The notes under the pieces were generated by a model that saw only the letters and a list, made by a program, of their open reading frames with translations, was not told where the DNA came from and searched no databases. DNA of 64,000 nucleotides from NCBI RefSeq assembly GCF_001540865.1, contig NC_033621.1, positions 19,507,389 through 19,571,388 of the forward strand, in the 5' to 3' direction. Below, one piece after another: positions 47,895 through 59,947 of this stretch. Position numbers and translations under genes: made by a program. Within the stretch, counting starts at the first letter, position 1. Each line of letters starts with the position of its first letter. The stretch is from Ananas comosus (lineage: Eukaryota; Streptophyta; Magnoliopsida; Poales; Bromeliaceae).

Positions 47895-48411
47895 TTCGGA
47901 AACGTGGAATGTCAGAGAAATTCAAATGTTGTGAGGCAACTCGAAGTTGAGTTGATCACCGCCCCCCAGGGTTTGTTCTCGGTGATCAACATACGATAAA
48001 ACTAGGCTTTGCCGATTGAGAACATCTAGGCTTCGCCGCTTAAGAACAGCTGTGGGATAGCAACCGGGGGGAGAGACCGAATGGTCCCCCCCCGCATTGG
48101 CCTCGCCGACTGAGAGGAATCAGTCCCCTCAGGGTATGGGATTGCACGAGTTGGCTTTGCCAGCATGGGCCGGACATCCAGCAATGAGGTGCCGAGCATC
48201 TTCTCATTTTCGAAAGCCATCAACGACTTTAATGCAATGCAGCAGCAGCAGCTGTGCTGTCGATCCCGATCTCGATCCAGTCGTCGATGAAGCAGCAGAG
48301 CCTGTTGCATCGTAAGTCAGAGCATCAATCTCTTTTTGGAGTAGTATCCTTTTTTCGTCGATCATGCGTTGACTCGGAGCACCACCATCGAGGGCCTAAG
48401 ATGAAGCAGAT

Positions 48412-48636
48412 CTAGTTCCAGGCAAAGAGTTGGATCAATAGCCCAATCTTTGAAAGGATCTGACCGGGTCTAGTACGATGGACCGAGGGGGTGCTGCTAT
48501 GCCTCCAGAGGAAATGCAAGATGATAGAAGAGTTCGCTCTGCCGCGTAAGATCCTCAAATCTACCACGGCCACCATCTTTTGCCTTATAGCACGCACCTT
48601 GGACGGATCAACTTCTACCGCCCCATTTGCTGCCAT
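48412..48636 (-). other. Unrecognised short open frame
   Basis: 74 codons starting MAANGAVEVDPSKV. I do not recognise the protein. It sits just downstream (in its own sense) of the telomere-like array at 48778-48813, which resembles telo boxes of plant promoters, so it could be a captured first exon. No introns or partner exons can be supported. Confidence 0.2.
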
Positions 48637-48777
48637 CGAAGAATCGGTTTCATCGAAGGGATAAGCAGATAAGAGAGGCGCAGATAGACAATTGAGGGAT
48701 GGAAAGCACTGCTGAAAGTCTCGTCTTTCTCGGTATGCTGCTGAAGCAACTGCGGAACATGTCGGGCGATCCGCCAG

Positions 48778-48813
48778 AAACCCTAAACCCTAAACCCTAA
48801 ACCCTAAACCCTT
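48778..48813. repeat. Interstitial telomeric repeat
   Basis: About five tandem units of AAACCCT, the Arabidopsis-type plant telomere repeat, at the edge between the mosaic block and the MITE that adjoins the Copia element. Confidence 0.9.
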
Positions 48814-48815
48814 AA

Positions 48816-49085
48816 TTGATATTTGAAGGGCAAATAAGAAAAGTATTTGCTATATGAAGGGTATATAAGAAAAGTTAGTTACGGTATAAGGGTATATTGA
48901 AATGAGCAAAATGGTAATTTTTTAGAGATAACGGCAACTGTTAACACCTTACTAACCGAATTTAACTCCAGGGGTATATTAGAAAGAACTTGGAACATAA
49001 GAAGAGTATTTTCAATATTAGCCTTCTAAAAGGGGTAAATAAGAAAACCGGAAACTTTTCAGGGATATATAGGCAATTGCTCCTA
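48816..49085. mobile_element. MITE-like insertion at the broken end of the Copia element
   Basis: AT-rich 270-bp segment beginning AATTGATATTTGAAGGGC and ending GGATATATAGGCAATTGCTC. Internal words (GGGTATAT, AAATAAGAAAA) recur. The Copia reading frame loses all similarity to the family at its right edge. Confidence 0.4.
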
Positions 49086-51590
49086 GAATTTATGGCTTCT
49101 AGAAATGTACATGGCTCTTCTTGTTCCACAATTAGTGCTCGAAATGTACTTGGATCTACAAAATGCTTCAAACGCAAAGGTGTGTGCCGCTCTCTTGTAG
49201 AACGTCGAGGCAAGTCATGTATTTCCCCACCTTCATAAGAACTTTCTCCTTCATTGGAATTTTCATAGGTTTGATCATCGACCTCATCATATTCAATCGG
49301 TGTATCCTCCGATTCAATGTCTTCATTTGGTGAGGTTGAATATGGAAATTCAAAATTTTGTGTATCCTCGATGCTTTCATGTTCTACACCATTTTTCAAC
49401 ACATTTGATTCATCAAAATGAACATCACAACTTGTGATAATTTTGTGAGCCATCGGATCCCATAACCTGTATCCTTTCACACCTTTTGTATAACCAACGA
49501 ATATGCATTTTCTTGATCTTGGATCTAGCTTAGTTCTTTGACAACTAGGAACCAATGCATAAGCATGACAACCAAATATTTTTAGATTACAATAATCACA
49601 AGGAGTTCCAAACCATACCTCCTTCAGTGTCTTTCCATTTATAGCCATGTAAGGTGAGCGGTTGACAAGATAACATGCCATGGACACGGCCTCGGCCCAT
49701 AACTTGTGCTCCAAACCGGTATTGCTCAACATGCTACGAGCCTGCTCCATCAATGTATGGTTCATCCTCTCGGCCACCCCATTTTGTTGTGGATCATATG
49801 GGTTTGTATAGTGTCTTCGGATGCCATTCTCTTTACGAAAGAGCTCAAACTCTTTAGATTTGTCCTCCAAACCATTGTTCGATCGGAGAACTTTAATGCG
49901 GCGTCCGGTGAGGCTCTCTACTTTGGCCTTGAAGTGCTTAAATACTTGAAATGCCTCACCTTTCGACTTGAGAAATTTCACCCAAACCTTCCGTGAGAAG
50001 TCATCAATAAATGATATATAATAATTAGCACCACCATATGAAGTAGTAGGAGAACTCCACACATCCGTATGAATGTAGTCAAGAATACCTTTACTTGTAT
50101 GACTCCCGGCTTTGAAGCTCCGCTTATGATGTTTCCCATAAACACAATGCTCACAAAATTCCGAGTCACTAAAAGTAATATCCGGTATAAGTTTCTTCTT
50201 TACTAAAATCTTCATACCCTTCTCACTCATATCACCCAACCTTCTATGCCATAGCCGGAGAGGAAGGTCACCATTTTCCGTCGCCGCATAAGTTTCATCC
50301 GTCATTGTACTCTCCAATAGCTTGTACAAGTTTCCAACCCGAATGTCTTTCATGACAACCAATGCATCTTTGGAGACTTTTATAACTCCACCTTGCCCCG
50401 TAAATTTGTAGCCTTTGTTGTCCAATTCGGAGAGAGAGATCAAACCTTTCTTCAAATCCGGAACATGTTGCACATTTTCAAATACCCGGACCATTCCATC
50501 ATACATTCTCAAGCGCACCGAACCAACTCCCACCGTTCTACTAGTTGAGTTGTTTCCCATCGAAATGGTACCACCATCGCATTCCTCATAGATAATGAAC
50601 CATGAACGATGTGGACACATATGATGAGTAGCGCCACTATCAAGAATCCAATTTTGATGAAACACCGAACTAGAACCCACCATCAAGACCTCATCATCAA
50701 TAACACCCGATGTTGTCTCTTCAACTTAATGTGCTTCGTTGTTCGATTCCGAGTTTTGTTTACCACTACTTGATTCACCATTGTCCTTTCCGCCATTGGA
50801 GCCTTTTCTTTTAGATAATCTTTCTTCGATATGTCCGGATTTGCCACAAAACCAACAAAGCCTTTTGTCATTCCGATTTCTAGACTTTGATCTGTTCTTT
50901 GACTTGCTTCTTGAAAAATGTTTTGACATATTTTCATGTTCTTTATAACGACCTCTTACTACAAGTGCTTCCGTTTCACCCTCCGAACTCCCCAAAGTTG
51001 CCTTTTTTTGAAGTTCATCGGCTAACAATGCACTACAAACGGTGTCTAAGTAAAGAGAATCTTCTTTAGTGCAACTTAAACTTGTAATCAAAGTCTCATA
51101 GGAATCCGGCAATGTGCATAACAAAGTGATGGCCTTATCTTCATCCTTCATCTTCTCTCCGATACTCTCAAGCTCACAAATAATGTTGTTGAATATATTC
51201 AAGTGATCGAAAACCTTGGTACCTTATTTCATTCTCAAAGAGTACAACCGTCTCTTCAAGAAAATTCGGTTGATAATTGACTTATTTTGGTACAAGCTCT
51301 CTAACTTTGCGCATAATTCAAAAGCCGTTTTTTCTCCAATTATATTGAAAAGAACTTCATCCGCCAAGCACATGTGAATGGTGGCTAAAGCTTTCATGTC
51401 CATCGACTCCTCACATTCATTATCGGTCATCCACTCTGGTTTCTTATCTCTCCCAAGTAGATCCTTGTATTGCCCATATTGTACTAATAAATCATGACTT
51501 TTAACTTCCAAAGTTCAAAGTTTCTCTTTCCATCAAATTTGTCCACTTCCAATCGATTTGTTGCTATTGAGACAATTTATCGAACACCTT
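49086..51590 (-). pseudogene. Ty1/Copia gag-protease-integrase pseudogene
   Basis: A polyprotein on the minus strand stays in one frame from 51511 down to the break at about 49085, with two in-frame TAA stops (51224-51226 and 50726-50728). A one-base loss near 51500 separates the gag N-terminus. Gag covers about 51590-50730 and includes a zinc knuckle CWFCGKSGH whose last Cys is gone. Protease starts NWILDSGATHHMC. Integrase has its HHCC region (WHRRLGD, CEHCVYGK) and the core HTDVW, then SNNG where SDNG is expected (second catalytic Asp changed to Asn), and QQNGVAER with the Glu kept. After the Copia-type linker (FVGYTKGVKGYRLWDP) the element stops before RT, so RT and RNase H are missing. 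Confidence 0.9.
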
Positions 51591-51605
51591 GCACTCAACC
51601 TTGAA

Positions 51606-51618
51606 GCTTTGATACCAA
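51606..51618 (-). other. Primer-binding site of the minus-strand Copia element
   Basis: On the minus strand TTGGTATCAAAGC follows an LTR end CTACA at 51620. It is of the initiator tRNA-Met type and lies just upstream of gag. Confidence 0.7.
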
Positions 51619-51619
51619 T

Positions 51620-52310
51620 TGTAGTGAGCTAATAACGGAATCCTCACTATCAAGATACTAATCACACAAGTAAACAAATGTGATGTATCTAAATTATCTA
51701 CAACCAAGATATGCAAGATTGGAATAAATGAAGTTGAAAGAGAAAAATTCAAGCACAACCACAACAACAACACAAGATTTATGTGGTTCACCCAAATCGG
51801 GCTACATCCACGGACACGAAAAGATCAAATCCACTATCAAATGAGGACATTACAAGATTTGGTTAGAGATTACCACTCTATTACAATGGGCTTGCAACCT
51901 TCTAATTGAGAAAAAATCTTTCTTGCTACACCTTCATCTTAGCACCTTCCAAATCTGCGAAACCTGCTTCGAAATGCCTCTTAAAATTCCTCCAATCAAT
52001 CTTGGAAGCTTTGAATCAAGCAAGAAGAATAAGAGAGCTCCTTCTACAAGACTACAACCCCCTCTACACCTCTCTTCTCTATCTCAAGAAAAGAGAACCC
52101 TAGAGATCTAGCAAACAAATGAGAACTCTATCTCTCTAAACCCAAAGAGAATGCTGCCTTTCTTAACATCATTTGGCCCAATATACGAAATGAGTCAACT
52201 AAAGTCCAAACCAATTACAAACTATCTGATTACATGAGTTGTTGAACCAAACCTAAAATAAAATCAATTAGGCTAATAAGTGAATTTGATATTACTAATC
52301 CAACCGTACA
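51620..52310 (-). repeat. 5' LTR of the minus-strand Copia element
   Basis: Ends CTACA at 51620 directly before the primer-binding site. The far end is tentatively 52310, where the minus strand reads TGTACGG. It contains the ATTTATGTGGTTCACCC and GGGCTACATCCACGG words common near the R/U5 part of plant Copia LTRs. The far border is uncertain. Confidence 0.55.
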
Positions 52311-52356
52311 TATGTGTGTAATTTCATTATTATTTTACATATCTATAAAGATCTAT

Positions 52357-52370
52357 CAATTGGTATCAGA
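52357..52370 (+). other. Primer-binding site of a second, plus-strand LTR element
   Basis: ATTGGTATCAGAGCC follows CTATCA, a plausible LTR end, on the plus strand. It faces away from the Copia primer-binding site at 51606. The element it belonged to is otherwise not recognised here; the gag scrap at 54181 on the same strand may be part of it. Confidence 0.55.
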
Positions 52371-54180
52371 GCCATCAACGATATACTATATATTATACAC
52401 AAAATTTTCTTTTAGAGCATTGGACAAGTGCACGGATGTAATTTCGGCCCATTGAATTGTAAACATTATTTTATGAAGTTACTGTTCGTCATCTTCTTGT
52501 AATTCCTTAATTTATAACATCTTATTAAAAAAAAAAAAGAAAAAAAAAATAGAGAAAAATTCTAGAATACACCGGGTATATTGGTGATCTGGCGTCACAA
52601 ACCAATCAAATAACTCATTTTAAAAATATATGTCCCATTATGATTGTAAAAAAATATTTTTATTGTACTTTTGTTTGAAAAGAAGATATATAATTGGCTT
52701 GTTATTGATGATGTGGTGCAAGCGTGACAGTGTAGAACTTCTCCCGGCGTTGGCGTCTCGGTGACTTTTGGTCGCATGTAATTAAGGTCGGTACGAACGA
52801 AAATCCGACTTGATGCCACGTGTACGTAGTTGCGAGATTCCGGTAAGGACGATCGTTGGATTTCAATTAGCGCGATGGCGCCGTGAGCGATCTGAGTCTC
52901 GGCCGTGCATGCATGCATGATGCACGATGCTTGGCCTATTTATTTGAGGCGGCCTGCATCTTTTGTTTAATTAAAATCCTAATTAAAGTCAAGGAAGAAG
53001 CTGAATAGTATATTTTATTGGGTTGATTTAACCGATTCCACATTAATGAATTAAGACAACATAATTTTAAATTTAATTAGATTTGATCTTGTTTTAAATC
53101 TGTGTTTTTTTATTAAAGTTGTCTTAATTAATTATTTCCGGATGAAGATTGGATTTGTTATTAATTTTGATTTATTTTTATTAAATTCTTGGTGTTTAAT
53201 TAGTTATATAATACGGACCATCATCTGAAAAACAGAGTTGAGTTTAAGTCAATCCATTAATACTCTATACCCAAATTTTCTTTTTACTCGCCATGAAGCT
53301 ATTTATTATGCTCCATAAAGTATTGTGGATACCAAAATTTTGTTCACATAAATAAGCTTTTGACTTTGCATATAATATTAATTTATCATAAATTTATTAA
53401 TCTTATGTTTGTGGTTATATTATAAGAATATATAAAGTTCGAATTATGATTGCCATATCGTATTTGAAATTGTTGCATCAATATTTTTATTTTGATCCGA
53501 CATAACATAAAAATATTTGTTTTAGATTATTTAAGATTCGGTGTAAGTTAAATTAATTTATTATTTCGATTGGATAGGTGCGAGTCAAAGCGGCCCTAAT
53601 TAAAAAAAAATAATAATTAATTTACTTTAAAATAGTGCTTCTGGATAATTTTCATGTTAATACTGCAGCACTAAGTCAGGTTAATTTATTGCTTCAACTG
53701 TTTGGGTGCAAGCCAAAGTGACCCAGACAAGAAGGAAAGATAAATTAATCGCATTAAAGAAGTGCATGCAGAAATTGTATCCTAATATTATATTTAATTT
53801 ACTCCTAAAGAAGGTTTAGACATGAAGGTATATGGGTGGTGCAGAATGGTAATTTTCTTATAACTCATTTGCAAAAATTTGCCCGACCAAAGCTGGCAAC
53901 TTTTTCAAACAGAAAACTTAAAATATCACGGCGTACAGAAAGTTTAAATTAATTTTTGATAAAAAGATTGTATATTTATACTCATAACTTTACTCCCAAA
54001 TGAGGGATTATGATGTCATATAAAGTATATGCATAAAGAAATCGAAATAATTATGCTCATAATTCTGCTTCCAAAAGAGGTGTTGTAATGTCATATGAAG
54101 TGTATATTTTTAATTTTAGTGTGATAATTTTTAGATGTGGTATTTTGTTGATAAAACATGCATTTTATTTTATGTTTCAG
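52371..54180. other. Intergenic DNA
   Basis: A poly(A)-like tract at about 52529-52549 and GC-richer sequence at 52730-52930 that I cannot assign. No gene. Confidence 0.4.
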
Positions 54181-54485
54181 CTATGTCTTCATCATTTGTT
54201 TCTATTGGTGACTCTGTTTCTATATTTAATGATTCTAATTACTCGGAGTGGAATGAACAGATTATGCTTACATTAAGCTATATGGATCTTGATTTGGCTA
54301 TAAAAAAGGATGAATCTGCTCCTCTTACAGATAAAAGTACGCCAACCGAAATAACATTTGCAGGAAAGTGGAAGCGCTCTAATCGTCTTAGTTTAATGCC
54401 AATGAAAGTGCGTGTCAATAAAAATTTTTGGAATTCAATTCCAGAGTGTGAGACAGTTCGCGATTTCTTAAATATTGTGGAGTAA
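54181..54485 (+). pseudogene. Copia-type gag N-terminal fragment
   Basis: The frame reads MSSSFVSIGDSVSIFN then NYSEWNEQIMLTLSYMDLD, the start of a plant Copia gag (DUF4219/UBN2 type), followed by LTDKSTPTE and a region ending at TAA 54483-54485. Only about 100 codons remain. The upstream CAG at 54179 may be chance. Confidence 0.7.
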
Positions 54486-56129
54486 TAGTTTGTAACCTCC
54501 AGTAAGATTTTGGCGAGCACCCTAATGATGTGAGATATTGCAGTGCAGTTCACTGCACTTGAAATAATTATCTCTAATTCATTTTTAGTGCACTTTATTT
54601 TGAACTCTTTGTCATCTGAATACGAACCATTTTATATCTCTTATATTATGAACCAAATTTAAAATTTAAAGTCGAGATGATATACTTTATTTAACTTATT
54701 CGAACTTTTAAAACTAATTTATTTCTAGTTATTTCATTGAAAGATATTGGATACTGCAAATATTTTGTATGTGTTTGTGCATGTGAAGAATATTCTAAAT
54801 AGATATTCTTTTGTTGGAAAAAAATTGAATAAGTATAATTTTTTTTTTTAATTTCCGCAAATAAAATTCAATATAAAAATGCGTCTGTCAATAATTATTT
54901 TAATAGTTATTTCAAATTAATATAAATTTATAAATCATATTTATCAAAAAATTTATAATAAAAATTTAATTTTAAAAAAGTAAATTTATCTATTATATTT
55001 TATTTAGAAATATCTGTCATATCATAATTCAAATTCAAATAGTTGCTTTCCACAAAAATTATATAGTTCTATTTTTTTACTTTTTATATAAATTGAATAT
55101 TTCACTATATTTTTTGGTTTTTGATGAATCTAAAATTTAAATATATGTTTTAAACTAAAAGTATCGAAATTTTAATTCATGTTTAAGTCAACATTTAAAA
55201 TATAATTAATGATCCACTTTAATTAAAACATTTAGTTGTTAATTCAAATTTAATATCTAAAATTATATTTAATTCATGACTGAAACTCAAATTTTAATTT
55301 TAATTTAATATTTTTAAATTTAAATTTAAATTATATAATTAATTTCAACTCTAAATTTCAAATGATATAAAAATTTCAAATAAGAAAAATAGATAAATAT
55401 TTAAATGTAAATTTAATTTTTATTATTGGTTGCAATGAATAAAAAGTTAATAAAAAAACTAACTATTAGTAGAGAAAATTAAATTAATCTTTAAATTCAA
55501 ATGCGTAAATAGGAGATAGCGGATATTACGTGTGCGAGAATATTATGTCACAATTCGACGTTAGATGAGATTAATGGCAAAAGCTAAGATCTATATTTGA
55601 GAATAAATTGTATGTGATAAATTATTTGAAACGAATGAATAAAAATTACTGGAAACGAAAGTATTACTAAAAAAACATAGATACATTTTCGGAAAGGAAA
55701 AAAAAAAGCAAAACTCACGCGTTATAAGTAGTATAGATATGGGCAATTATTTATATATTTTTGAAAAGTTTCACTTTCTTAATTATTACCCATCTTAAAA
55801 GATTAATATAAAAAGTAAACATTCCAAATTCTTTCAAATATGCCCATAGAATTAAAATTTATTAGTAAACAATTAGGATAAATCGTTATCTCTGTGAAAT
55901 TACTGTTTTTCACTTTCAAATATACTCTTTTACGTCACCAACTTTTTTTAATTTATTCTTAAGTTAGGTCAAAAAAGTATTTTGATTTTTCGTCGGTTTA
56001 AATATATCCTTTTACAAATACTAACTTTTCTTATTTGCCCTTATGTTACAGATAAAAAAGGTATTTTGGCTTTTTTTTAAACTCGGGTAGAAATTTAATT
56101 CTTAATATGAAATAACTTAACGGGTATTA
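54486..56129. other. AT-rich DNA with cryptic simple sequence
   Basis: At 54840-55510 there are dense AAATTTAAA/TTCAAATT words without a fixed period, like 19540-20220. No gene. Confidence 0.5.
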
Positions 56130-56236
56130 ACGTCGGGGTTGGCCCACGTCATCCTAACCATCCATTTCTCAATCCAAGGGCTAAAAAATCAATAGCATCA
56201 ATAGCTTCGTGCTATTGATTGTATTCTAGTTTAATC
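56130..56236. mobile_element. Short-form MITE, right half only
   Basis: Right-end sequence ATAGCACGAAGC/GCTATTGAT-type and GGGGTTGGCCCACG-like interior match the short copies at 36424 and 63719. The left half is missing. It directly abuts the next copy. Confidence 0.4.
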
Positions 56237-56241
56237 CATAT

Positions 56242-56782
56242 AGAGCTAGGCTGGTATACTATCGGTAGCACGGAGGCCTCCGTCCTACCAAGTTGTTTTC
56301 AATGATACGGCTTCCAAATCGACGATCAGCTCCGTTAGACTTGATCTATACTATTGAAAGTATTTGGAAACTAAATTTCATAATTTTTCGGTATCATTTA
56401 CCTATCAAACGAGTAGTCTAAAAATGAACGGCTGAAAATAAAAGTCTCATAAAAAATGATGATAAAATACTTGAATTTAAGATTAGAGGTACTGATCTTA
56501 TTCTGAATAGTAAAAAAAATTTTCTATAAAAATTTCATTAGATTTGGATTATTTTACACCGTTAAATTCACAAACGCATCACATCTACCATTAAAATTGT
56601 CAATTTTGAGACATTTTGATCACTAGCCAAATGATGTCGAAAAATTATGAAATTTAGTTTTCAAATACTTTCAATAGCGTAGATCAAGTCTAACGAAACC
56701 GATCGTCGATTTGGAAGCCGCATCATTGAAAACAACTTGGTAGCATGGAGGCCTCCGTGCTACCGATAGTATACCAGCATAA

Positions 56783-56786
<4 letters not shown>
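56242..56786. mobile_element. Foldback MITE, microsatellite-associated family, long form
   Basis: Left GAGCTAGGCTGGTATACTAT, right complement GAGTTATGCTGGTATACTAT, then CGGTAGCACGGAGGCCTCCG inverted with CGGAGGCCTCC at the other end. (TA)n of about 40 bp follows (56785-56826). Confidence 0.75.
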
Positions 56787-56830
<44 letters not shown>

Positions 56831-57057
56831 TGAGGCTACTATGCTTCTGGAAATACGGAGCCTCCCATACTTCCAGGTCATTTTTGATGTTGCGACTTTC
56901 GAATAGTCGATCGGCTCCGTTAAACTTGATCTACAGTATTTGAAGTATCTAGAAAATAAATTTTGTAATTTTTTGATATTTTTTGCCTAGTGAACTAAGG
57001 GGCTTAAAATCAACGGTTGAAAATAAAAATCTTACAAAACGTGATAATATGACATGG

Positions 57058-57367
57058 TGCGTTTTGTTCGAGTTATCCTGGCAGGATTACAAGCAATCCT
57101 GACAGGATAGCTGTGTTTGGTTAATCCGCTATGTAATCAGTCGTTAATGTAGCATTACAAATCGAGCAGGATTACATCGAAAATATTAACGGGATGGGGG
57201 TCGTGTATCTTGCATTACTGAAACCCGTTAATACTATATATTATGTAAAATAACAATTTTACTCTCCAACAATCCCAAATCTAATTAGCAGCATTATTTT
57301 CATCTCTCTCTCTCCTTCCCCCCTCTCTCTCGCACGATGCTTTCTCTCGCTCTCTCTCTCTCACACG

Positions 57368-57408
<41 letters not shown>

Positions 57409-59947
57409 ATCTCTTTCTCTCTCTCGCACGAACATCCATCATCTTATATTGCGTCGTCTTCCCAGGTAATCATCACGATCTCCTTCCCTCCATTCGTCAC
57501 TTTCGCAAAAAATAATATTCAAATGACCACAACAAGGGCAATTTTGGAAAAAACTATACTTTTATGTCAGGATTACTAAATTTTATAAACTGAACCAAAC
57601 ATATTAATGCTATAAACACTGTAATCTAGTATTACATTACTGCATTAAACCAAACGCGCTAATGCAGCATCAGTAGTAATCTCACGCCGAAATCCAAGAT
57701 ACCTGGATATGTCGAGATATTTTGTAATTGTGAGATCCCTGGTGTTTGACTGTGGAGGCTTGTCGACAGCTCTGGAGAGTGTCAGGACAAGTCCGAGTCG
57801 CGTTGGTGTCAAATAGACGTAAAACGGACTCCGTGCGACGCCAGGGCAACTTATCGCGAAGAATTCTGCAAACAGCAGCATTCTCTGCTTGCTGTACCGG
57901 TACAAGCTTAGTGGCTGTACCGGTACAACCAGCGTGAAACAGCTCAAATGCTCTCGGGTTGGCTTTTGTACCGGTACAGGATCCCGTGTACCGGTACAAG
58001 GGAGTAGGTAGAGGGCTAAATGTGTAATTTTATCCCTCGTTTGTATCACCCCTCACTCCCCTCTATATAGCTTAGTGTAGAGAGAGTGAGAGAGGTCTTC
58101 TAGCTGCTTTTATCCATCTCTCTAACTCCCTCATCCGGTTGAAGGCAAGAGGGAGCTCGGATTCGTCGCCGACGTCGCGCCGCGGAGCCGTTCGAGCATA
58201 CTTCCGTCGTCGTGTTGCTGCGAGGAGGTCGGGCGAGTTGTTTTTTTTCGCCATCTTTGACGTCGTGCTGCTTCAAGGTATTGGTTGTCGTATTTTTACC
58301 TGTGGGCATCCCTCCAAGTACTTCAATTTCATCATTTTCGGGCTCGGGTGCCACTGCTGCAGATTTCTTCGTCGACTGTCGGTATTTTGGCTCGTTCTCG
58401 ACGTAGGAGCATCAGATTGCGACGAGACTTGGCTTGTTGGATTCAGGACTTCGAGAGGAATCCACGAAGCCCTTACTTGCTGGATTTGGTGAAGGTTAGC
58501 TTGGTCAAATCCCTGTTGTACCTCACCGCTGAAATTTCTGGACTGAATTGGTGAATTTTGTTGCGTAGAGCTCGAGCTTAGGCGATTTCTGTACTCGGCG
58601 GGTTCCGGGTGATCCAGCAGATTGCTCTACACCAGAAGGAGTCCCTCGCTGCCAGGGATTAGCTTTTTAGGTGGGTTACATCGGTTTTACTCCTAAGTTC
58701 ACATTCGTCGACATGTATAGTTTCGATTTTTGGATAATCTATTCTAGCTCGAATTCATGGATTTAATGGTAGATTTCATATCTGAATTTGGAGCATGTGG
58801 TAATAAATTGAATAGGTTATACATGTTGGACTTGGAAATTGAATTAGGAGAAAACCTGCGATTTGGACCTGTCACTTGATTAAACTGCCTGATTTAGCTC
58901 TAGGAGCCGTGATTAAATTGTACTGTCGCAGTATCTTCGAGACGAGTACTTCAGGTAGTTTAGAATACATTTACGCTCGTGCTGGTGTGCCGAGTGAATT
59001 TTTACAGGGTCGTTCAGGTTGTTCCGGACTGTTAGGTGCCGTTGAGGTTGACGGTGGACCCGTATCGCCTTTTTGGCGTCTGATTGTGCCGAGGGCACGT
59101 TACTTGTTGGTTGTTAGACCAGTTAGAGTCGATTTCTTGACTATGGCTTTTTAGAGCCTGTTTGAGCTCGACAGAGATACGCTGCATACTCGGTTGGGTA
59201 GCGCCCACGAGTGCCACTCCGGAGTCAGGCTTTGTGCTTTTGCGTTGGTGTCACTCATGCCAGTTGGACTTGCTCTCCACGGACCAGTTAGTGTGGATAG
59301 AGCCGATAGTCGCAGCGGGGCAAGGACGGGTGTATTCACAGTCCCGGGGACGAGTATGCTTACAGTCCCGATTTGGATTGGGTCAGATTTGACATTTCCT
59401 ACAGTTGGTTAGTATAGAGCATGATAGTGTAGTGGATGATAGCGGTAGAGTGTGCTTCCTGCTTTCCTTCTATCCTAGCTCCCTTCTGTAGACTTAGTGG
59501 GTGACCGATGTCGTATTGGGCGGTACCCACTGAGGACTACTTGTTTTTACAGTAGTTCTCACGCCCAGTTGTTACTTATGTTTTGCAGAGCCACAGGTGC
59601 CGGCTGCTGCATCTTCCGCCGACCAGGATCGAGGCAAGGGCGTTGTGAGCTAGAGCCCTACCCGACAGTCAGAGCTAGAGGCTTTTCCCTACTGCAGGTA
59701 GTTGTTGTTTTGGAGTTTATGTACATAGTGTTAATCGCAGTGCGAGTACCTTGTTATTTGGATTCTAGCTATGTATATGAAACTCATATTATTTTGAGCA
59801 AGCTCTATCTACTTTGTAGTATGTTTTTTACAGGCTCTACGCTTCGTATACAGTCGAAATCCTTGTATACGGCGATTCTTCGACGTTCTCGCCCAACGTA
59901 TCATACCGGTCTGACATAATATTACATAACTCTAACCAAACGGCCTT
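57058..59947. mobile_element. MITE nested in the foldback MITE
   Basis: The left end GTGCGTTTTGTTCGAGTTAT and the complement of the right end (GGCCGTTTGGTTAGAGTTAT) match at 16 of 20 positions. The element without its own insertion would be about 700 bp (57058-57728 plus 59921-59947) and holds GTAATCCTG-type subterminal words and a CT microsatellite (57372-57425). A similar inverted end at about 57645-57660 (AAACCAAACGCGC) leaves its inner structure uncertain. Confidence 0.55.
57729..59916 (+). mobile_element. Solo LTR of a Ty3/gypsy-type element
   Basis: Starts TGTGAGATCCCTGGTG and ends CCGGTCTGACA, with TAAT at 57725-57728 and 59917-59920 as the likely target duplication. A TATA box (CTCTATATAGC) lies near 58061, with the presumed transcript start in GAGAGAGTGAGAG just after. 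Four copies of the palindrome TGTACCGGTACA lie in 57893-57995, upstream of it. The block GGTAGCGCCCACGAGTGCC at about 59197 is shared with the LTR remnant at 4345. No internal coding region is attached, so this is a recombined solo LTR. Open frames inside it are not genes. Confidence 0.75.

Larger units (their letters stand above)
46735..48777. other. GC-richer mosaic block, partly mitochondrial
   Basis: Base composition rises against the AT-rich flanks. Two direct repeats, each a doublet of about CTTCGCCGATTGAGAA, lie at 46737-46782 and 48002-48047. Between them are a CACTA-like element (47167-47677) and a nad4L fragment (47694-47894). The rest (46790-47100, 47900-48777) has short open frames on both strands that I do not recognise. 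I suspect more organellar or captured gene DNA but cannot show it. Confidence 0.4.

Noticed and set aside
48026..48310. Minus-strand frame starting MQQALLLHRRLDRD
   Set aside because: No domain recognised; plus-strand frames overlap it. Kept only as part of the unassigned mosaic block.
58139..59919. Several overlapping open frames of 60-140 codons
   Set aside because: They lie inside the solo LTR, on both strands, with no homology or splice logic; long frames are expected in this GC-richer DNA.
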